Shown here one piece after another: positions 35,096 through 44,246 of a stretch of DNA of 64,000 bases. The notes under the pieces were generated by a model that ran no database searches, was not told the DNA's origin, and saw only the letters and a program-made list of their open reading frames with translations. Within the stretch, counting starts at the first letter, position 1; every line of letters starts with the position of its first letter. The stretch comes from Hafnia paralvei ATCC 29927 (lineage in GTDB: Bacteria > Pseudomonadota > Gammaproteobacteria > Enterobacterales > Enterobacteriaceae). The DNA is taken from contig NZ_LXET01000038.1 in the NCBI RefSeq assembly GCF_001655005.1, positions 66,253 to 130,252 on the forward strand. Reading direction: 5' to 3'. The translations under genes and the position numbers were made by a program.

Positions 35096-35956
35096 ATGAA
35101 AAATATCCTATCTATTCAATCTCATGTGGTTTTTGGTCACGCAGGAAACAGTGCCGCTGTATTCCCTATGCGTCGTATGGGCGTTAATGTCTGGCCGCTG
35201 AACACCGTTCAGTTTTCAAATCATACCCAGTATGGTCACTGGACTGGTTGTGTGATGCCCGCCAACCATTTGACGGAAATTGTGCAGGGAATTGCAGATA
35301 TCGATCAGCTTAAAAACTGCGATGCCGTATTGAGTGGGTATATTGGTTCGCCGGAACAGGGCGGACATATTTTGGATATTGTACGTAAAGTGAAAGCGGC
35401 GAATCCCAATGCATGGTATTTCTGCGACCCCGTGATGGGGCATCCGGAAAAGGGCTGCATCGTTGCTCCGGGCGTCGCCGAGTTTTTCGCTCGCGATGCC
35501 GTCGCTAGCAGCGATATCATGGCACCTAATCTGCTTGAATTAGAACAACTGACCGGACATACCATTAACAGCGTAGAAGAAGCCTTAGCCTCAGCCCGTA
35601 GCGTGATTGCTCGCGGTCCTAAAGTCGTTTTGGTTAAGCATTTAGCCTATGCTGGCTATCATAAAGATCGCTTTGAAATGATCCTCGTTACCGCGGATGA
35701 GGCATGGCACATCAGCCGCCCGCTGGTTGATTTCGGCGAACGCCAGCCGGTTGGCGTTGGCGATTTGACCAGTGGCTTGTTATTGGTCAACATGCTGAAG
35801 GGGGAACCGTTGAAGAAAGCCTTGGAGCACGTGACAGCCGCTGTTTATGAGGTGATGTTGACCACGAAAGAAATGGGCGAATATGAGTTACAGGTAGTTG
35901 CTGCTCAGGATCGCATTGCGCAGCCCGTGCATCAGTTTGCCGCCGTCGAATTATAA
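35096..35956 (+). CDS. pdxY: Pyridoxal kinase PdxY
   Basis: 286-residue ribokinase-superfamily enzyme that phosphorylates pyridoxal. Motifs: SIQSHVVFGHAGNSAA at the start, WYFCDPVMGHPEKGCIV, and the anion-hole/catalytic Asp in PVGVGDLTSGLL. The ribosome site is weak (AGGT). It normally lies just behind tyrS; here a 233-base gap with a repeat separates them. Confidence 0.96.
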   Translation: MKNILSIQSHVVFGHAGNSAAVFPMRRMGVNVWPLNTVQFSNHTQYGHWTGCVMPANHLTEIVQGIADIDQLKNCDAVLSGYIGSPEQGGHILDIVRKVKAANPNAWYFCDPVMGHPEKGCIVAPGVAEFFARDAVASSDIMAPNLLELEQLTGHTINSVEEALASARSVIARGPKVVLVKHLAYAGYHKDRFEMILVTADEAWHISRPLVDFGERQPVGVGDLTSGLLLVNMLKGEPLKKALEHVTAAVYEVMLTTKEMGEYELQVVAAQDRIAQPVHQFAAVEL

Positions 35957-35973
35957 ATACCGTAGCATTAAAG

Positions 35974-35999
35974 AATCCCCCTGAACGCAGGGGGATTTC
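35974..35999. terminator. Terminator between pdxY and cynS
   Basis: Stem AATCCCCCTG / CAGGGGGATT, loop AACG, then TTCC; can serve both convergent genes. Confidence 0.88.
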
Positions 36000-36013
36000 C
36001 TCTTTCATTAAGA

Positions 36014-36484
36014 TCAGAATGGTTTGGTCGGCAAATATTTCCCATCAAAGGTGATTACCGCGCGTGAGCCACCTTCAGGATCTTCCACCTTTTTGATATC
36101 CATCTTGAAATTTATTGCACTGATAATCCCATCGCCAAACTGCTCGTGTACCAACGCTTTCAGCGTTGTACCGTATACCTGCAGCATTTCATAGAAACGA
36201 TAGATCGTTGGATCGGTCGGAATCCCCTGTGGAATTGAACCGCGTAAAGGGATGGCTTGCAGCAACAGAGCCGCTTCTGGTGCAAGCTCCAGCTGTTTTA
36301 CAATCTTTTGTGCAGCGCATTCCGGCAAAGCATGCTGGCCCAACAATGCAGCCGTGACAAACGCGATATTCATATCGGTACCGTCAGCCAGATCCTGCCA
36401 TGAAAGATTCTTCGCAATTTTTGCCATCACGATAGTTTCTGTTAAGGCGACGCGTGCTGTCTGGGTGGTTAAGGTCTGAGTCAT
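36014..36484 (-). CDS. cynS: Cyanate hydratase (cyanase)
   Basis: Converts cyanate and bicarbonate to ammonia and CO2 via carbamate. The 156 residues equal E. coli cyanase. Catalytic Arg96, Glu99 and Ser122 are exactly in place (YRFYEM and GIISAINFKMD). GAAGGAA precedes the ATG. It lies 25 bases after cynT in one transcript. Confidence 0.97.
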   Translation of the reverse strand: MTQTLTTQTARVALTETIVMAKIAKNLSWQDLADGTDMNIAFVTAALLGQHALPECAAQKIVKQLELAPEAALLLQAIPLRGSIPQGIPTDPTIYRFYEMLQVYGTTLKALVHEQFGDGIISAINFKMDIKKVEDPEGGSRAVITFDGKYLPTKPF

Positions 36485-36509
36485 GGTGTTTTCCTTCTAA
36501 TGAAAAGAG

Positions 36510-37172
36510 TTAGGCTGCGTTAGCGGTATGGTGTGAGGCCAAAGCGCAGGCGTAGGGTTTTTCTGTGAGTGAAACGAATTTTTGGCTTTCGCCTTCAAGC
36601 GTCAGCATCGCTCCGTTTTCGATGTCATAAACCCAGCCGTGTAGGTTAAGCCGCCCTTGTTCAATGGCTACGGCAACGGAAGGGTGTGTTTTCAAGTTGG
36701 AAAGCTGCGCAACGACGTTGGCTTGAACCATGCCATTGAGGCTTTCAGCTTCGGAAGCATAAAAACGCGAAGCATTGACCAGCTTGGCTGCATCGGCATG
36801 TTTCAACCACTTTGCCACCATCGGCATATGATCAAGGCAGATACCTTGATTAATGGCTGTCATAGCGCCACAGTCGGAGTGACCACAAATTACAATATCG
36901 GTCACGCCAAGCGCGGCGACCGCATATTCAACGCTGGCGGAAACGCCACCGACTTCGGGACTATAAGACGGCACTAAATTGCCGGCGTTACGAATAACAA
37001 ACAAATTGCCGGGTTCTTGTTGGGTGAGAAACTCCGGCACCACGCGGCTGTCGGAGCAGGTGATGAAGAGAACGCTAGGACTCTGTTTATTGGCTAGATC
37101 TTTGAAAAGCTCGGTGCGCTGTGGAAAGCATTCCTGTTGAAATTTTAAGAAGCCTTCAATGATGTTCTGCAT
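36510..37172 (-). CDS. cynT: Beta-carbonic anhydrase CynT
   Basis: 220-residue zinc enzyme that rehydrates CO2 so that cyanase does not run out of bicarbonate. Zinc ligands and dyad: Cys39, Asp41 and Arg43 (TCSDSRVV), His98 and Cys101 (GHSDCGAM). First gene of the cynTS pair, divergent from cynR. The transporter gene cynX that follows in E. coli is absent. Confidence 0.96.
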   Translation of the reverse strand: MQNIIEGFLKFQQECFPQRTELFKDLANKQSPSVLFITCSDSRVVPEFLTQQEPGNLFVIRNAGNLVPSYSPEVGGVSASVEYAVAALGVTDIVICGHSDCGAMTAINQGICLDHMPMVAKWLKHADAAKLVNASRFYASEAESLNGMVQANVVAQLSNLKTHPSVAVAIEQGRLNLHGWVYDIENGAMLTLEGESQKFVSLTEKPYACALASHHTANAA

Positions 37173-37279
37173 GATATTTTCCTGCGTGCTAAAACGTGCA
37201 GCAAGAATGCGGTTTTCTAGGTATAATGTCTAAGCGCCATTTTTTATACTTTGTATAATTTTTTTGAATAGTAGGTGTT

Positions 37280-38194
37280 ATGTTCCTTCGTAATCTGCGG
37301 GCTTTGCTCTCCGTTGTTAAGCACCGCAATTTCACTCGAGCGTCGGAAGAAGTCTGTTTATCTCAACCGGCACTATCGCAGAAAATCAAACAGCTAGAGG
37401 AACAACTGGGCGTCGTTTTGCTCGACCGTTCGAACCGCGTCATTAGGCCCACCGATGTAGGTGAAGTGTATCTTTATCATGCCCGCCGTGCGTTGAATGA
37501 GCTTGAAATGGGCTATCGTGCTATTCATGACGTGCAGGATTTAAGCCGAGGAAGCTTGCGGGTGGGTTTTACACCGACTTTCAGTGCTTATTTAATTGGG
37601 CCGTTGTTCAAGCGTTTCTATCAACTTTATCCCCATATCAAGCTACATCTGCGTGAGCTTTCGCAGGAACAGATAGAAAAAGATTTGCTGGAAGGTGATA
37701 TCGATCTTGGCGTGGCTTTTGTTTCGCCGGAGTCTGAGCATATTCGCTATCAGCCGTTGTTTACCGAACGGCTGGCGGTTGCGGTGGGGGAAAACAGTTC
37801 TCTCTATCATCAAACGATGATGACGCTGGATGAGATTGCTACCGCGCCCATGGTGTTATTAAGTCAGGACTTTGCTACGCGCTGTTATATTGATCGCTAT
37901 TTTAATCAACATCAGCTGCAACCCAATTTGGCCATTGAGGCTAATTCCATCAGCACTATTTTGGATTTGGTGAAGAATAGCGAGCTGGTTTCCATATTGC
38001 CGCAGGCTATTATCGAAAAGCAGAGTAAAATTCATGCCATCGAGTTAATGCCTATGCTGCCAGAGCGAATAGCCGCACTGCTGCAGCATAAAACACATTA
38101 TACCAATGCAGCCAGTCAGGCGTTTAAGGCGTTGATAGATGCTGAATTTACGCAGGTGGTTTTTGAACAGCAGGTGATTTTTGAACAAAAATAA
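37280..38194 (+). CDS. cynR: LysR-type cyanate-operon activator CynR
   Basis: 304 residues with a LysR helix-turn-helix (NFTRASEEVCLSQPALSQKIKQLEEQLG) and effector domain. CynR matches include RAIHDVQDLSRGSLRVGFTPTFSAYLIGP and EANSISTILDLV. Divergent from cynT with 107 bases between starts, the same layout as in E. coli. Cyanate is the known inducer. Confidence 0.92.
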   Translation: MFLRNLRALLSVVKHRNFTRASEEVCLSQPALSQKIKQLEEQLGVVLLDRSNRVIRPTDVGEVYLYHARRALNELEMGYRAIHDVQDLSRGSLRVGFTPTFSAYLIGPLFKRFYQLYPHIKLHLRELSQEQIEKDLLEGDIDLGVAFVSPESEHIRYQPLFTERLAVAVGENSSLYHQTMMTLDEIATAPMVLLSQDFATRCYIDRYFNQHQLQPNLAIEANSISTILDLVKNSELVSILPQAIIEKQSKIHAIELMPMLPERIAALLQHKTHYTNAASQAFKALIDAEFTQVVFEQQVIFEQK

Positions 38195-38213
38195 AAGGCC
38201 CAAAGGGCCTTTT
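38193..38213. terminator. Bidirectional terminator cynR / gstA
   Basis: Stem AAAAGGCCC / GGGCCTTTT, loop AAA, overlapping the cynR stop. Confidence 0.9.
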
Positions 38214-38229
38214 CAGAATGTGGCATCGA

Positions 38230-38835
38230 TTACTTCAGACCTTCGGCGGTCAGAGCAGCGTCAACGGCAGGACGAGCAGCGATACGAGCGACATAGTTCA
38301 CAATGTGTGGATAGGCGGGGAGATCGAAATGCAGCGCTTTAGCCCAACCTAAAACGGTAAACAGATAAGCATCAGCAACGCTGAAACGAGCACCTAGCAG
38401 ATAGTTTTGGTTGCTCAGCACCCCATTTAGATAGGTAAACTGCTGTTCCAGCTTCTGGCGCGCAATGGCTTTATATTCGTCAGGCGTCTTCGGATTGAAC
38501 AATGGGCTGAAGCCTTTATGCAACTCGGTGGCAATATAGTTCAACCATTCGATAGCGTGATAGCGAGCCAGAGTCCCTGACGGTGCGATGAGATTACGAT
38601 CAGGAACTTTGTCGGCCAGATATTGCACAATGGCAACGCCTTCGGTCAGTAAGCTACCGTCGTCTAATAACAGGGCAGGTACTTGGCCTTTCGGATTGAT
38701 CTTCAGAAAGTCTTCACCGTGCTCGGTCTTTTTAGTGGCAAGATCGACGCGCTCAATCGTAAAGTCCAGCCCAGCCTCACGCAAAACGATGTGCGGAGAG
38801 AGAGAACAAGCTCCGGCTTTGTAAAACAGTTTCAT
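38230..38835 (-). CDS. gstA: Glutathione S-transferase GstA
   Basis: 201 residues, as in E. coli, starting MKLFYKAGACSLSPHIVLRE at 38835 with GAGGAG before it; a longer frame upstream is unsupported. The beta-class catalytic Cys10 (GACSLSPH) and the glutathione-binding QVPALLLDDG...LTEGVAIVQYL are present. Confidence 0.96.
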   Translation of the reverse strand: MKLFYKAGACSLSPHIVLREAGLDFTIERVDLATKKTEHGEDFLKINPKGQVPALLLDDGSLLTEGVAIVQYLADKVPDRNLIAPSGTLARYHAIEWLNYIATELHKGFSPLFNPKTPDEYKAIARQKLEQQFTYLNGVLSNQNYLLGARFSVADAYLFTVLGWAKALHFDLPAYPHIVNYVARIAARPAVDAALTAEGLK

Positions 38836-39016
38836 CAAATACTCCTCGGACGATCCTGAGACAGTTAGATTGTACCCGCCATACTTCAGGCTGCATGTCT
38901 GATAGCTGCATGCCATACGAATGACTTAGGGCGATAACTACCGAAAATTCATATTACGGCGACATCGCTCTCTTGTCAGTCATTGCTTTATGTATTTGCA
39001 GTTAATTCACGAATAA

Positions 39017-39042
39017 AAAAAGCACCCCTAAGGGTGCTTTTT
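39017..39042 (-). terminator. Terminator of dtpA
   Basis: Stem AAAAAGCACCC / GGGTGCTTTTT, loop CTAA. Confidence 0.92.
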
Positions 39043-39059
39043 GGACATTACTTTAGCAA

Positions 39060-40571
39060 TTAAGCGGTTGCAGCTTCGCGAGCGGTTTCTTCATCGCTGC
39101 TCTGAGTCATGCGATTCAGTTTAGGCGCGGTCAGCATCATCAGTACGGCGATAACGGCAGTAACAATACCAATCTGCATAAATACATGGCTATAGATAGC
39201 CAGTGAAGCATGTGCATCAGGTACGTCTGAAGGTACTGCGGTCAGCGCAGCAACTTTACCTGCAATCAGCGCGGCAGCTGCGGTCGTCAGGAACCAAGAG
39301 CCCATGATGAAGCCCATCAGGCGTTGTGGAACCAGCTGTGCAACCATAGCCAGACCCAAGCCAGAAATCATCAGTTCACCGATACTCTGCAGCGCGTAGC
39401 TCAGAATCAACCAGTTCACAGACATAATGCCTTGCTCGTTGGCGAAGGTTGCGCCCCATGGCAGTACCAAGAAGGCACCAGAACAAAGCACCATACCGAT
39501 AGCAAATTTGTGCGGCATTGGCAGACGGTCACCCATCTTGTTATAAACCGCAGCCAAAATTGGGCTAGCGACCATGATCCAGAATGGGTTCAGAGCCTGA
39601 TACTGTTCGGGTTCAAATGCGATACCGAGAATAGAGTGCTCAACGTTATGAATGGCGAAGAAGTTCAGCGACGTTGGCATCTGGCTGTACAGTACGAAGA
39701 ACACTACGGCTTCCAGCATTAACAGGAATGCCACAATCATTTTGCGACGAGCAGCGCCATGCAGGGCGAATGTCTCTTTAGCGAATACCAAAACGATACC
39801 CAGAGAGATAATGGCCAGAGCCCAGCGAGCGACGACTTGGTTGTGTAGAAGCCAGTAAGAAATACCGATCAGAACCACAATACCTACAAGCGTCATCAGC
39901 AGTTTTTTAAACGCTAATGGCTCAAAGTCAGGCTTAGAACCGTGGTCTTTAACCCAGCGACGGCACATCATGAAGTTGACCAGCGTGATCAGCATGCCGA
40001 CAACGCTCAGTGAGAACGCGATATTCCAGCCATACTGTGCGGCTAACCACGGGGTCGCCAGCATAGAGAAGAAGGAGCCAATGTTGATGGACATATAGTA
40101 CATGGTAAATGCACCGTCCAAACGCGGGTCGTTTTTCTCATAGCAGGTAGACAGCAGGGAGGATGGGTTTGCTTTGAACAAACCGTTACCAACGGCGATA
40201 GTCGCCATACCTGCATAAACCCACGTAATATTATGGCCAGAGAATGCGACTAAGGCGTAACCGACCGCTAATACCAATGCACCCAGCACAATGACACGTT
40301 TAGCGCCGAGAACCTTATCACCTAACCAGCCACCGATGGCGACAAAGCCATAGACTAATGCGCTGAAGGAAGAGAACAGGGTGATAGAGTCGGCTTCGGT
40401 CATGCCAAGCATTTTGACCAAATAAACGGCCATAATGCCTTGAAGGCCGTAGTAACCAAAACGTTCCCATAGTTCGATGGAGAAAATCAGGTAGAAAGCT
40501 CTAGGCTGCTTAAAGGCGTTAAGACTAACGCTCTCGTCTGCCTTATTACTGTTGTTGTTTGCAGTTGACAC
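39060..40571 (-). CDS. dtpA: Proton-dependent di-/tripeptide permease DtpA
   Basis: Formerly tppB. 503 residues, about 14 membrane helices, POT/PTR family. The proton-coupling motif ExxERFxYY is seen as IELWERFGYYG (near residue 33), and the family motif FTMYYMSINIGSFFS near 155. It begins with GTG (40571), as in E. coli; the next residues STANNNSNKADESVSLNAFKQP agree. In E. coli it is induced by anaerobiosis and leucine through OmpR. Confidence 0.96.
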   Translation of the reverse strand: MSTANNNSNKADESVSLNAFKQPRAFYLIFSIELWERFGYYGLQGIMAVYLVKMLGMTEADSITLFSSFSALVYGFVAIGGWLGDKVLGAKRVIVLGALVLAVGYALVAFSGHNITWVYAGMATIAVGNGLFKANPSSLLSTCYEKNDPRLDGAFTMYYMSINIGSFFSMLATPWLAAQYGWNIAFSLSVVGMLITLVNFMMCRRWVKDHGSKPDFEPLAFKKLLMTLVGIVVLIGISYWLLHNQVVARWALAIISLGIVLVFAKETFALHGAARRKMIVAFLLMLEAVVFFVLYSQMPTSLNFFAIHNVEHSILGIAFEPEQYQALNPFWIMVASPILAAVYNKMGDRLPMPHKFAIGMVLCSGAFLVLPWGATFANEQGIMSVNWLILSYALQSIGELMISGLGLAMVAQLVPQRLMGFIMGSWFLTTAAAALIAGKVAALTAVPSDVPDAHASLAIYSHVFMQIGIVTAVIAVLMMLTAPKLNRMTQSSDEETAREAATA

Positions 40572-41197
40572 AAGTACCTCTAATTTTTCACACCCTATCG
40601 AAGACAGGGAAGCAAAAAGTGATGCCGGGAAGCATCCTTTTGCATTGTTATAGGTTGGAAGATCGGGGGTTAATGTTCACTATATGGGGGGCGCTGACAA
40701 TACCTGTGAAATATTCTGTTACATAAACATCATGCAGAACATCCGCCAGATGTTACAAATGTTATGCAGAGTGAAGCATTGTGTTTTTGGCGTTTCTTGA
40801 ATTAATCTTTTGCTTAAATCATAATCAGAAGGTATTTCGTTATATATTCTGCTATTAAGTGAAAATGCAGCGTGATCGACTGCCATTGAGGAAAATGACG
40901 TTGTTATAATAATGCATAAGAGTTTATATGCATAACTATCCAAAAAATTCACATTTTGTATGGAAACGTTGCTTTTTTGTGGCTTTACAAATGTGATCTA
41001 TTTCAAAAAAATGATAACGAAAAGTCTTGAATTTACCAATGAGTTTGCTTTCTGTGCGTTTTAAGAAAAACAGAGAACAATGTCACGGTTACGTAATTGG
41101 GCACTGCACTGGGATAGGATATGGAGAGACGGCAATACGAGGTTTTATCGAAGGGGCGGCACGGGATGATTCCCGTGCTTCATAACAACATTATCCG
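40572..41197. other. 626-base gap upstream of dtpA and behind nth
   Basis: No credible protein gene. It contains the dtpA leader (small hairpins GATGC/GCATC near 40622-40638), TTACA repeats near 40710-40760 that could be OmpR sites, a partial CRP site TGTGATCTATTTCAAA at 40992-41007, and a hairpin after nth. In E. coli this gap is of similar nature but assignments here are inference. Confidence 0.45.
41159..41178 (-). terminator. Hairpin behind nth
   Basis: Perfect stem GCACGGGA / TCCCGTGC, loop TGAT, 20 bases after the nth stop. There is no U tract, so it may end or stabilise the rsx-nth mRNA. Confidence 0.6.
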
Positions 41198-41839
41198 CTA
41201 GGATTCAGGGTAAACTTTTTCTTTAAACTCGCATAAATCTTCAATTATGCAGGAGCCACAGCGCGGTTTACGGGCGATACACGTGTAGCGACCGTGCAAA
41301 ATCAGCCAATGATGGCAGTCCAGCTTGAACTCTTTGGGCACGACTTTCAGCAGCTTCGCTTCGACTTCATCCACGTTTTTGCCCGGCGCAAAGCCTGTAC
41401 GGTTACAGACGCGGAAGATATGCGTATCAACGGCGATAGTTGGCCAACCAAAAGCAGTATTCAACACCACGTTGGCGGTTTTTCTCCCTACACCGGGCAA
41501 CGCTTCGAGCGCAGCACGATTTTCAGGCACTTCTCCGTGATGTTCATCAAGCAGAATTCGACAGGTTTTAATGATATTTTCTGCTTTGCTGTTATACAGA
41601 CCGATAGTTTTGATGTACTGCTTGATGCCGTCGACCCCAAGCTCAAGCATCGCCGCAGGCGTATTGGCAACAGGATAGAGCAACGCCGTCGCCTTATTTA
41701 CGCTGACGTCGGTTGCCTGTGCGGATAGCAGTACGGCAATGAGTAGCTCAAAATGGGTGCTGTAAGCTAACTCGGTTGTAGGATGAGGATTGTTCTCTTG
41801 TAGCCGCTGAAGGATCAGCGTGCGCTTTTCCTGATTCAT
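41198..41839 (-). CDS. nth: Endonuclease III
   Basis: 213-residue DNA glycosylase/AP lyase for oxidised pyrimidines. Catalytic Lys120 (LPGVGRKTANVV) and Asp138 (IAVDTH) are in place, and the [4Fe-4S] cluster has the C-X6-C-X2-C-X5-C pattern (CIARKPRCGSCIIEDLC). It overlaps rsxE by 4 bases (ATGA) and closes the rsx operon as in E. coli. Confidence 0.97.
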   Translation of the reverse strand: MNQEKRTLILQRLQENNPHPTTELAYSTHFELLIAVLLSAQATDVSVNKATALLYPVANTPAAMLELGVDGIKQYIKTIGLYNSKAENIIKTCRILLDEHHGEVPENRAALEALPGVGRKTANVVLNTAFGWPTIAVDTHIFRVCNRTGFAPGKNVDEVEAKLLKVVPKEFKLDCHHWLILHGRYTCIARKPRCGSCIIEDLCEFKEKVYPES

Positions 41840-42546
41840 AGTGCTTGTTCGCTATTTTGTTCTACGCGGGTCGTTGTGGCCGCAGCCATATTTTGACGCA
41901 AGGCCTGACGCGCTTTCATTTTCTGATCAATAACATACTTTAGTGCGAGTAAGAACCCCAGCCCCAAAAAAGCCCCCGGCGGCAGCATGGCAAGCAGGAA
42001 GGGGGTATCGGTATGGAATACTTCAATGCGTAATGACTTCGCCCAAGATCCCAGTAACAAATCGGCGCCGTTAAACAGCGTACCGTTACCCAGGATTTCG
42101 CGCAGAGAACCCAACACAAACAGCGCGCAGGTTGCTCCGAGTCCCATCGCCAATCCATCGATAGCAGAAAGACCTACCGGATTTTTGGCGGCGTAGGCCT
42201 CGGCGCGGCCGATAACAATACAGTTAGTCACGATTAACGGGATAAAGATGCCTAAAGACTGATAAAGACCATAGGCATAGGCATTAATCAGCATTTGCAC
42301 GGTACTCACTACCGACGCGATGATCATGACGTAAATAGGGATACGAATTTCGTGCGGTACCCAACGGCGCAGGGCGGAGACGGCGCTATTGGTGAAAACC
42401 AAGACCAAGGTGGTTGCAAGTCCGAGTCCGAGCGCATTCGTTGCGGTAGAGGAAACCGCCAGTAGAGGGCAGAGCCCTAACAACTGAACTAGCGCGGAGT
42501 TGTTTTTCCACAGGCCATTGGCCAGTAACGTTTTGGCTTCACTCAT
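41836..42546 (-). CDS. rsxE: Rsx complex subunit E
   Basis: 236 residues, about six membrane helices, Rnf/Nqr E-type subunit. The region around LGLCPLLAVSSTATNALGLG carries the cysteine that, with one in RsxA, forms the intramembrane iron site in Rnf complexes. The C-terminal hydrophilic tail is slightly longer than the core family. 2 bases after rsxG. Confidence 0.95.
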   Translation of the reverse strand: MSEAKTLLANGLWKNNSALVQLLGLCPLLAVSSTATNALGLGLATTLVLVFTNSAVSALRRWVPHEIRIPIYVMIIASVVSTVQMLINAYAYGLYQSLGIFIPLIVTNCIVIGRAEAYAAKNPVGLSAIDGLAMGLGATCALFVLGSLREILGNGTLFNGADLLLGSWAKSLRIEVFHTDTPFLLAMLPPGAFLGLGFLLALKYVIDQKMKARQALRQNMAAATTTRVEQNSEQAL

Positions 42547-42548
42547 TA

Positions 42549-43184
42549 TTACTCTCCCGTGCTTGTGGGGCAGCGTGGCATCGATTCAAGACGGTCGCGA
42601 TTTTGTTGCAAGAAAACAACCGTATGGCGAACTTCATTCACCACCGCACGTGGCGTGATGGTCGCACCGGTAAACTGATCAAACATACCGCCATCTTTTT
42701 TCACAAACCAACGCGGGTCGTTGTCGCCTTTGACGACTTGATTACGAAAACGGTTAATCCAGTCAGAGATACGCGCATCGATTTTATCGCCCAGTCCGGG
42801 TGTTTCATGGTGTTCTAGAACACGAACGCCCAATACTTTTCCTGAGAAATCGGCGGCAACCAGCAACTGAATGGCTCCGGAATAGCCATCAGGCGCGGTA
42901 GTTTCAACCGCGGCAGCTACCGGTACGCCGTCTTTGCGCGCCAAATATAAATGGTGCGGCGCTGTTGAACCTAAACGTTTATCAGTGACAACGTAACATT
43001 CGTGTTGCAACTCGTTGTTATACATCTCTGCTGGCAGCACCTGATCAAACAGCTGCTTCTGCTGTAGTTCGGCCTGATGGGCGATGGTGTCTTTCGTTAA
43101 CTCATTAACCACGGCGGTGAGGCCAGTGGCTAAAACCGCAAATAGCGCCAGCGTGGTGCCATGACGGCGCATAGTTGAAAGCAT
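42549..43184 (-). CDS. rsxG: Rsx complex flavoprotein subunit G
   Basis: 211 residues: one N-terminal membrane helix and a periplasmic FMN domain. FMN is linked to Thr175 in the motif FTGATITPRAV, the site known as Thr174 in E. coli. It carries electrons across the membrane part of the complex. Confidence 0.95.
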   Translation of the reverse strand: MLSTMRRHGTTLALFAVLATGLTAVVNELTKDTIAHQAELQQKQLFDQVLPAEMYNNELQHECYVVTDKRLGSTAPHHLYLARKDGVPVAAAVETTAPDGYSGAIQLLVAADFSGKVLGVRVLEHHETPGLGDKIDARISDWINRFRNQVVKGDNDPRWFVKKDGGMFDQFTGATITPRAVVNEVRHTVVFLQQNRDRLESMPRCPTSTGE

Positions 43185-43193
43185 GCTAACTCC

Positions 43194-44246
43194 TCAGCGA
43201 TGTCCGTAAGCGCGCGGCTTGGTGTAATGGTCAATAAGTGGCACGGTAATGTTAGCCAGCAGCACGGCAAAGGCGACGCCGTCTGGGTAGCCGCCGTAGG
43301 TACGGATAATCCAGACCAGTGCACCAATCAGCCCGCCGAAAATCAAACGTCCACGCGGGGTTGTCGAGGCTGTCACTGGATCGGTAGCAATGAAAAAAGC
43401 GCCCAGCATGGTGGCACCAGAGAACAGCTCTAGCATCGGAGGCACCGCGTTATGTGGTGTAAAATAGCCTCCGAGAGCCGAACAGGCTGCCAGTGCAACG
43501 ATGAAGCTGACGGGGATCTGCCAATGGATTACACCCCGCAATAGCAAAATAATGCCACCTAGCAGGAAACCCGCGTTAATCCACTGCCAGCCTAGTCCAG
43601 CAAATTCGCCTTGATATATCGGTTGATGCAGGATTTCAACCACGCTATGACCTGAGCGTAACCCTGTTTTAAGGCTATCTAGCGGTGTTGCTTGGCTCAC
43701 GCCATCGGCTGTTTGAATCAATTGATGAATAACAGCTCCGTCAGCGGTATGACCGCTGAATATCAGCATCAGGGTGTCATTCAGATCCAGCGGTGCGGTC
43801 ATCAAGCTTTCTGGCGGCAGCCAAGTCGTCATCTGTACGGGGAACGAAATCAGCAATACAACATAGCCGATCATGGCTGGGTTAAACGGATTTTGCCCAA
43901 GACCACCATATAACTGTTTAGCAATAATAATCGCAAAGGCAGTGCCAAGAACCACCATCCACCAAGGTGCAAGCGGCGGCAAGCTGATGCCTAGCAGTAA
44001 TGCAGTGAGCAGGGCAGAATTATCTCCCAGCGTCTTAGCGATATTCTTCTGACGCAGGCGTAACACTAGCCCTTCGGTTAGGAGCGCGGTCACAATGGCT
44101 AATGCACACTGGATCAGGTTGCCATAGCCAAAGAAATAGGCCTGTGCGGCAATACCGGGAATACAGGCGAAAATGACCCACAGCATAATACGCTGCGTGG
44201 ATTGTTGATTATGAGTAAAGGGTGAGCTGGCGATTCTAAAAGCCAT
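43194..44246 (-). CDS. rsxD: Rsx complex flavoprotein subunit D
   Basis: 350 residues with about nine to ten membrane helices. The covalent FMN threonine falls exactly at position 187 (SQATPLD), as reported for RnfD/RsxD. The other conserved segment SGATMLGAFFIATDPVTAS is intact. It starts directly after the rsxC stop with no gap. Confidence 0.95.
   Translation of the reverse strand: MAFRIASSPFTHNQQSTQRIMLWVIFACIPGIAAQAYFFGYGNLIQCALAIVTALLTEGLVLRLRQKNIAKTLGDNSALLTALLLGISLPPLAPWWMVVLGTAFAIIIAKQLYGGLGQNPFNPAMIGYVVLLISFPVQMTTWLPPESLMTAPLDLNDTLMLIFSGHTADGAVIHQLIQTADGVSQATPLDSLKTGLRSGHSVVEILHQPIYQGEFAGLGWQWINAGFLLGGIILLLRGVIHWQIPVSFIVALAACSALGGYFTPHNAVPPMLELFSGATMLGAFFIATDPVTASTTPRGRLIFGGLIGALVWIIRTYGGYPDGVAFAVLLANITVPLIDHYTKPRAYGHR

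Noticed and set aside
40719..40952. 77-codon reverse open frame upstream of dtpA
   Set aside because: AT-rich, no ribosome site, no recognisable domain; lies in the dtpA control region.
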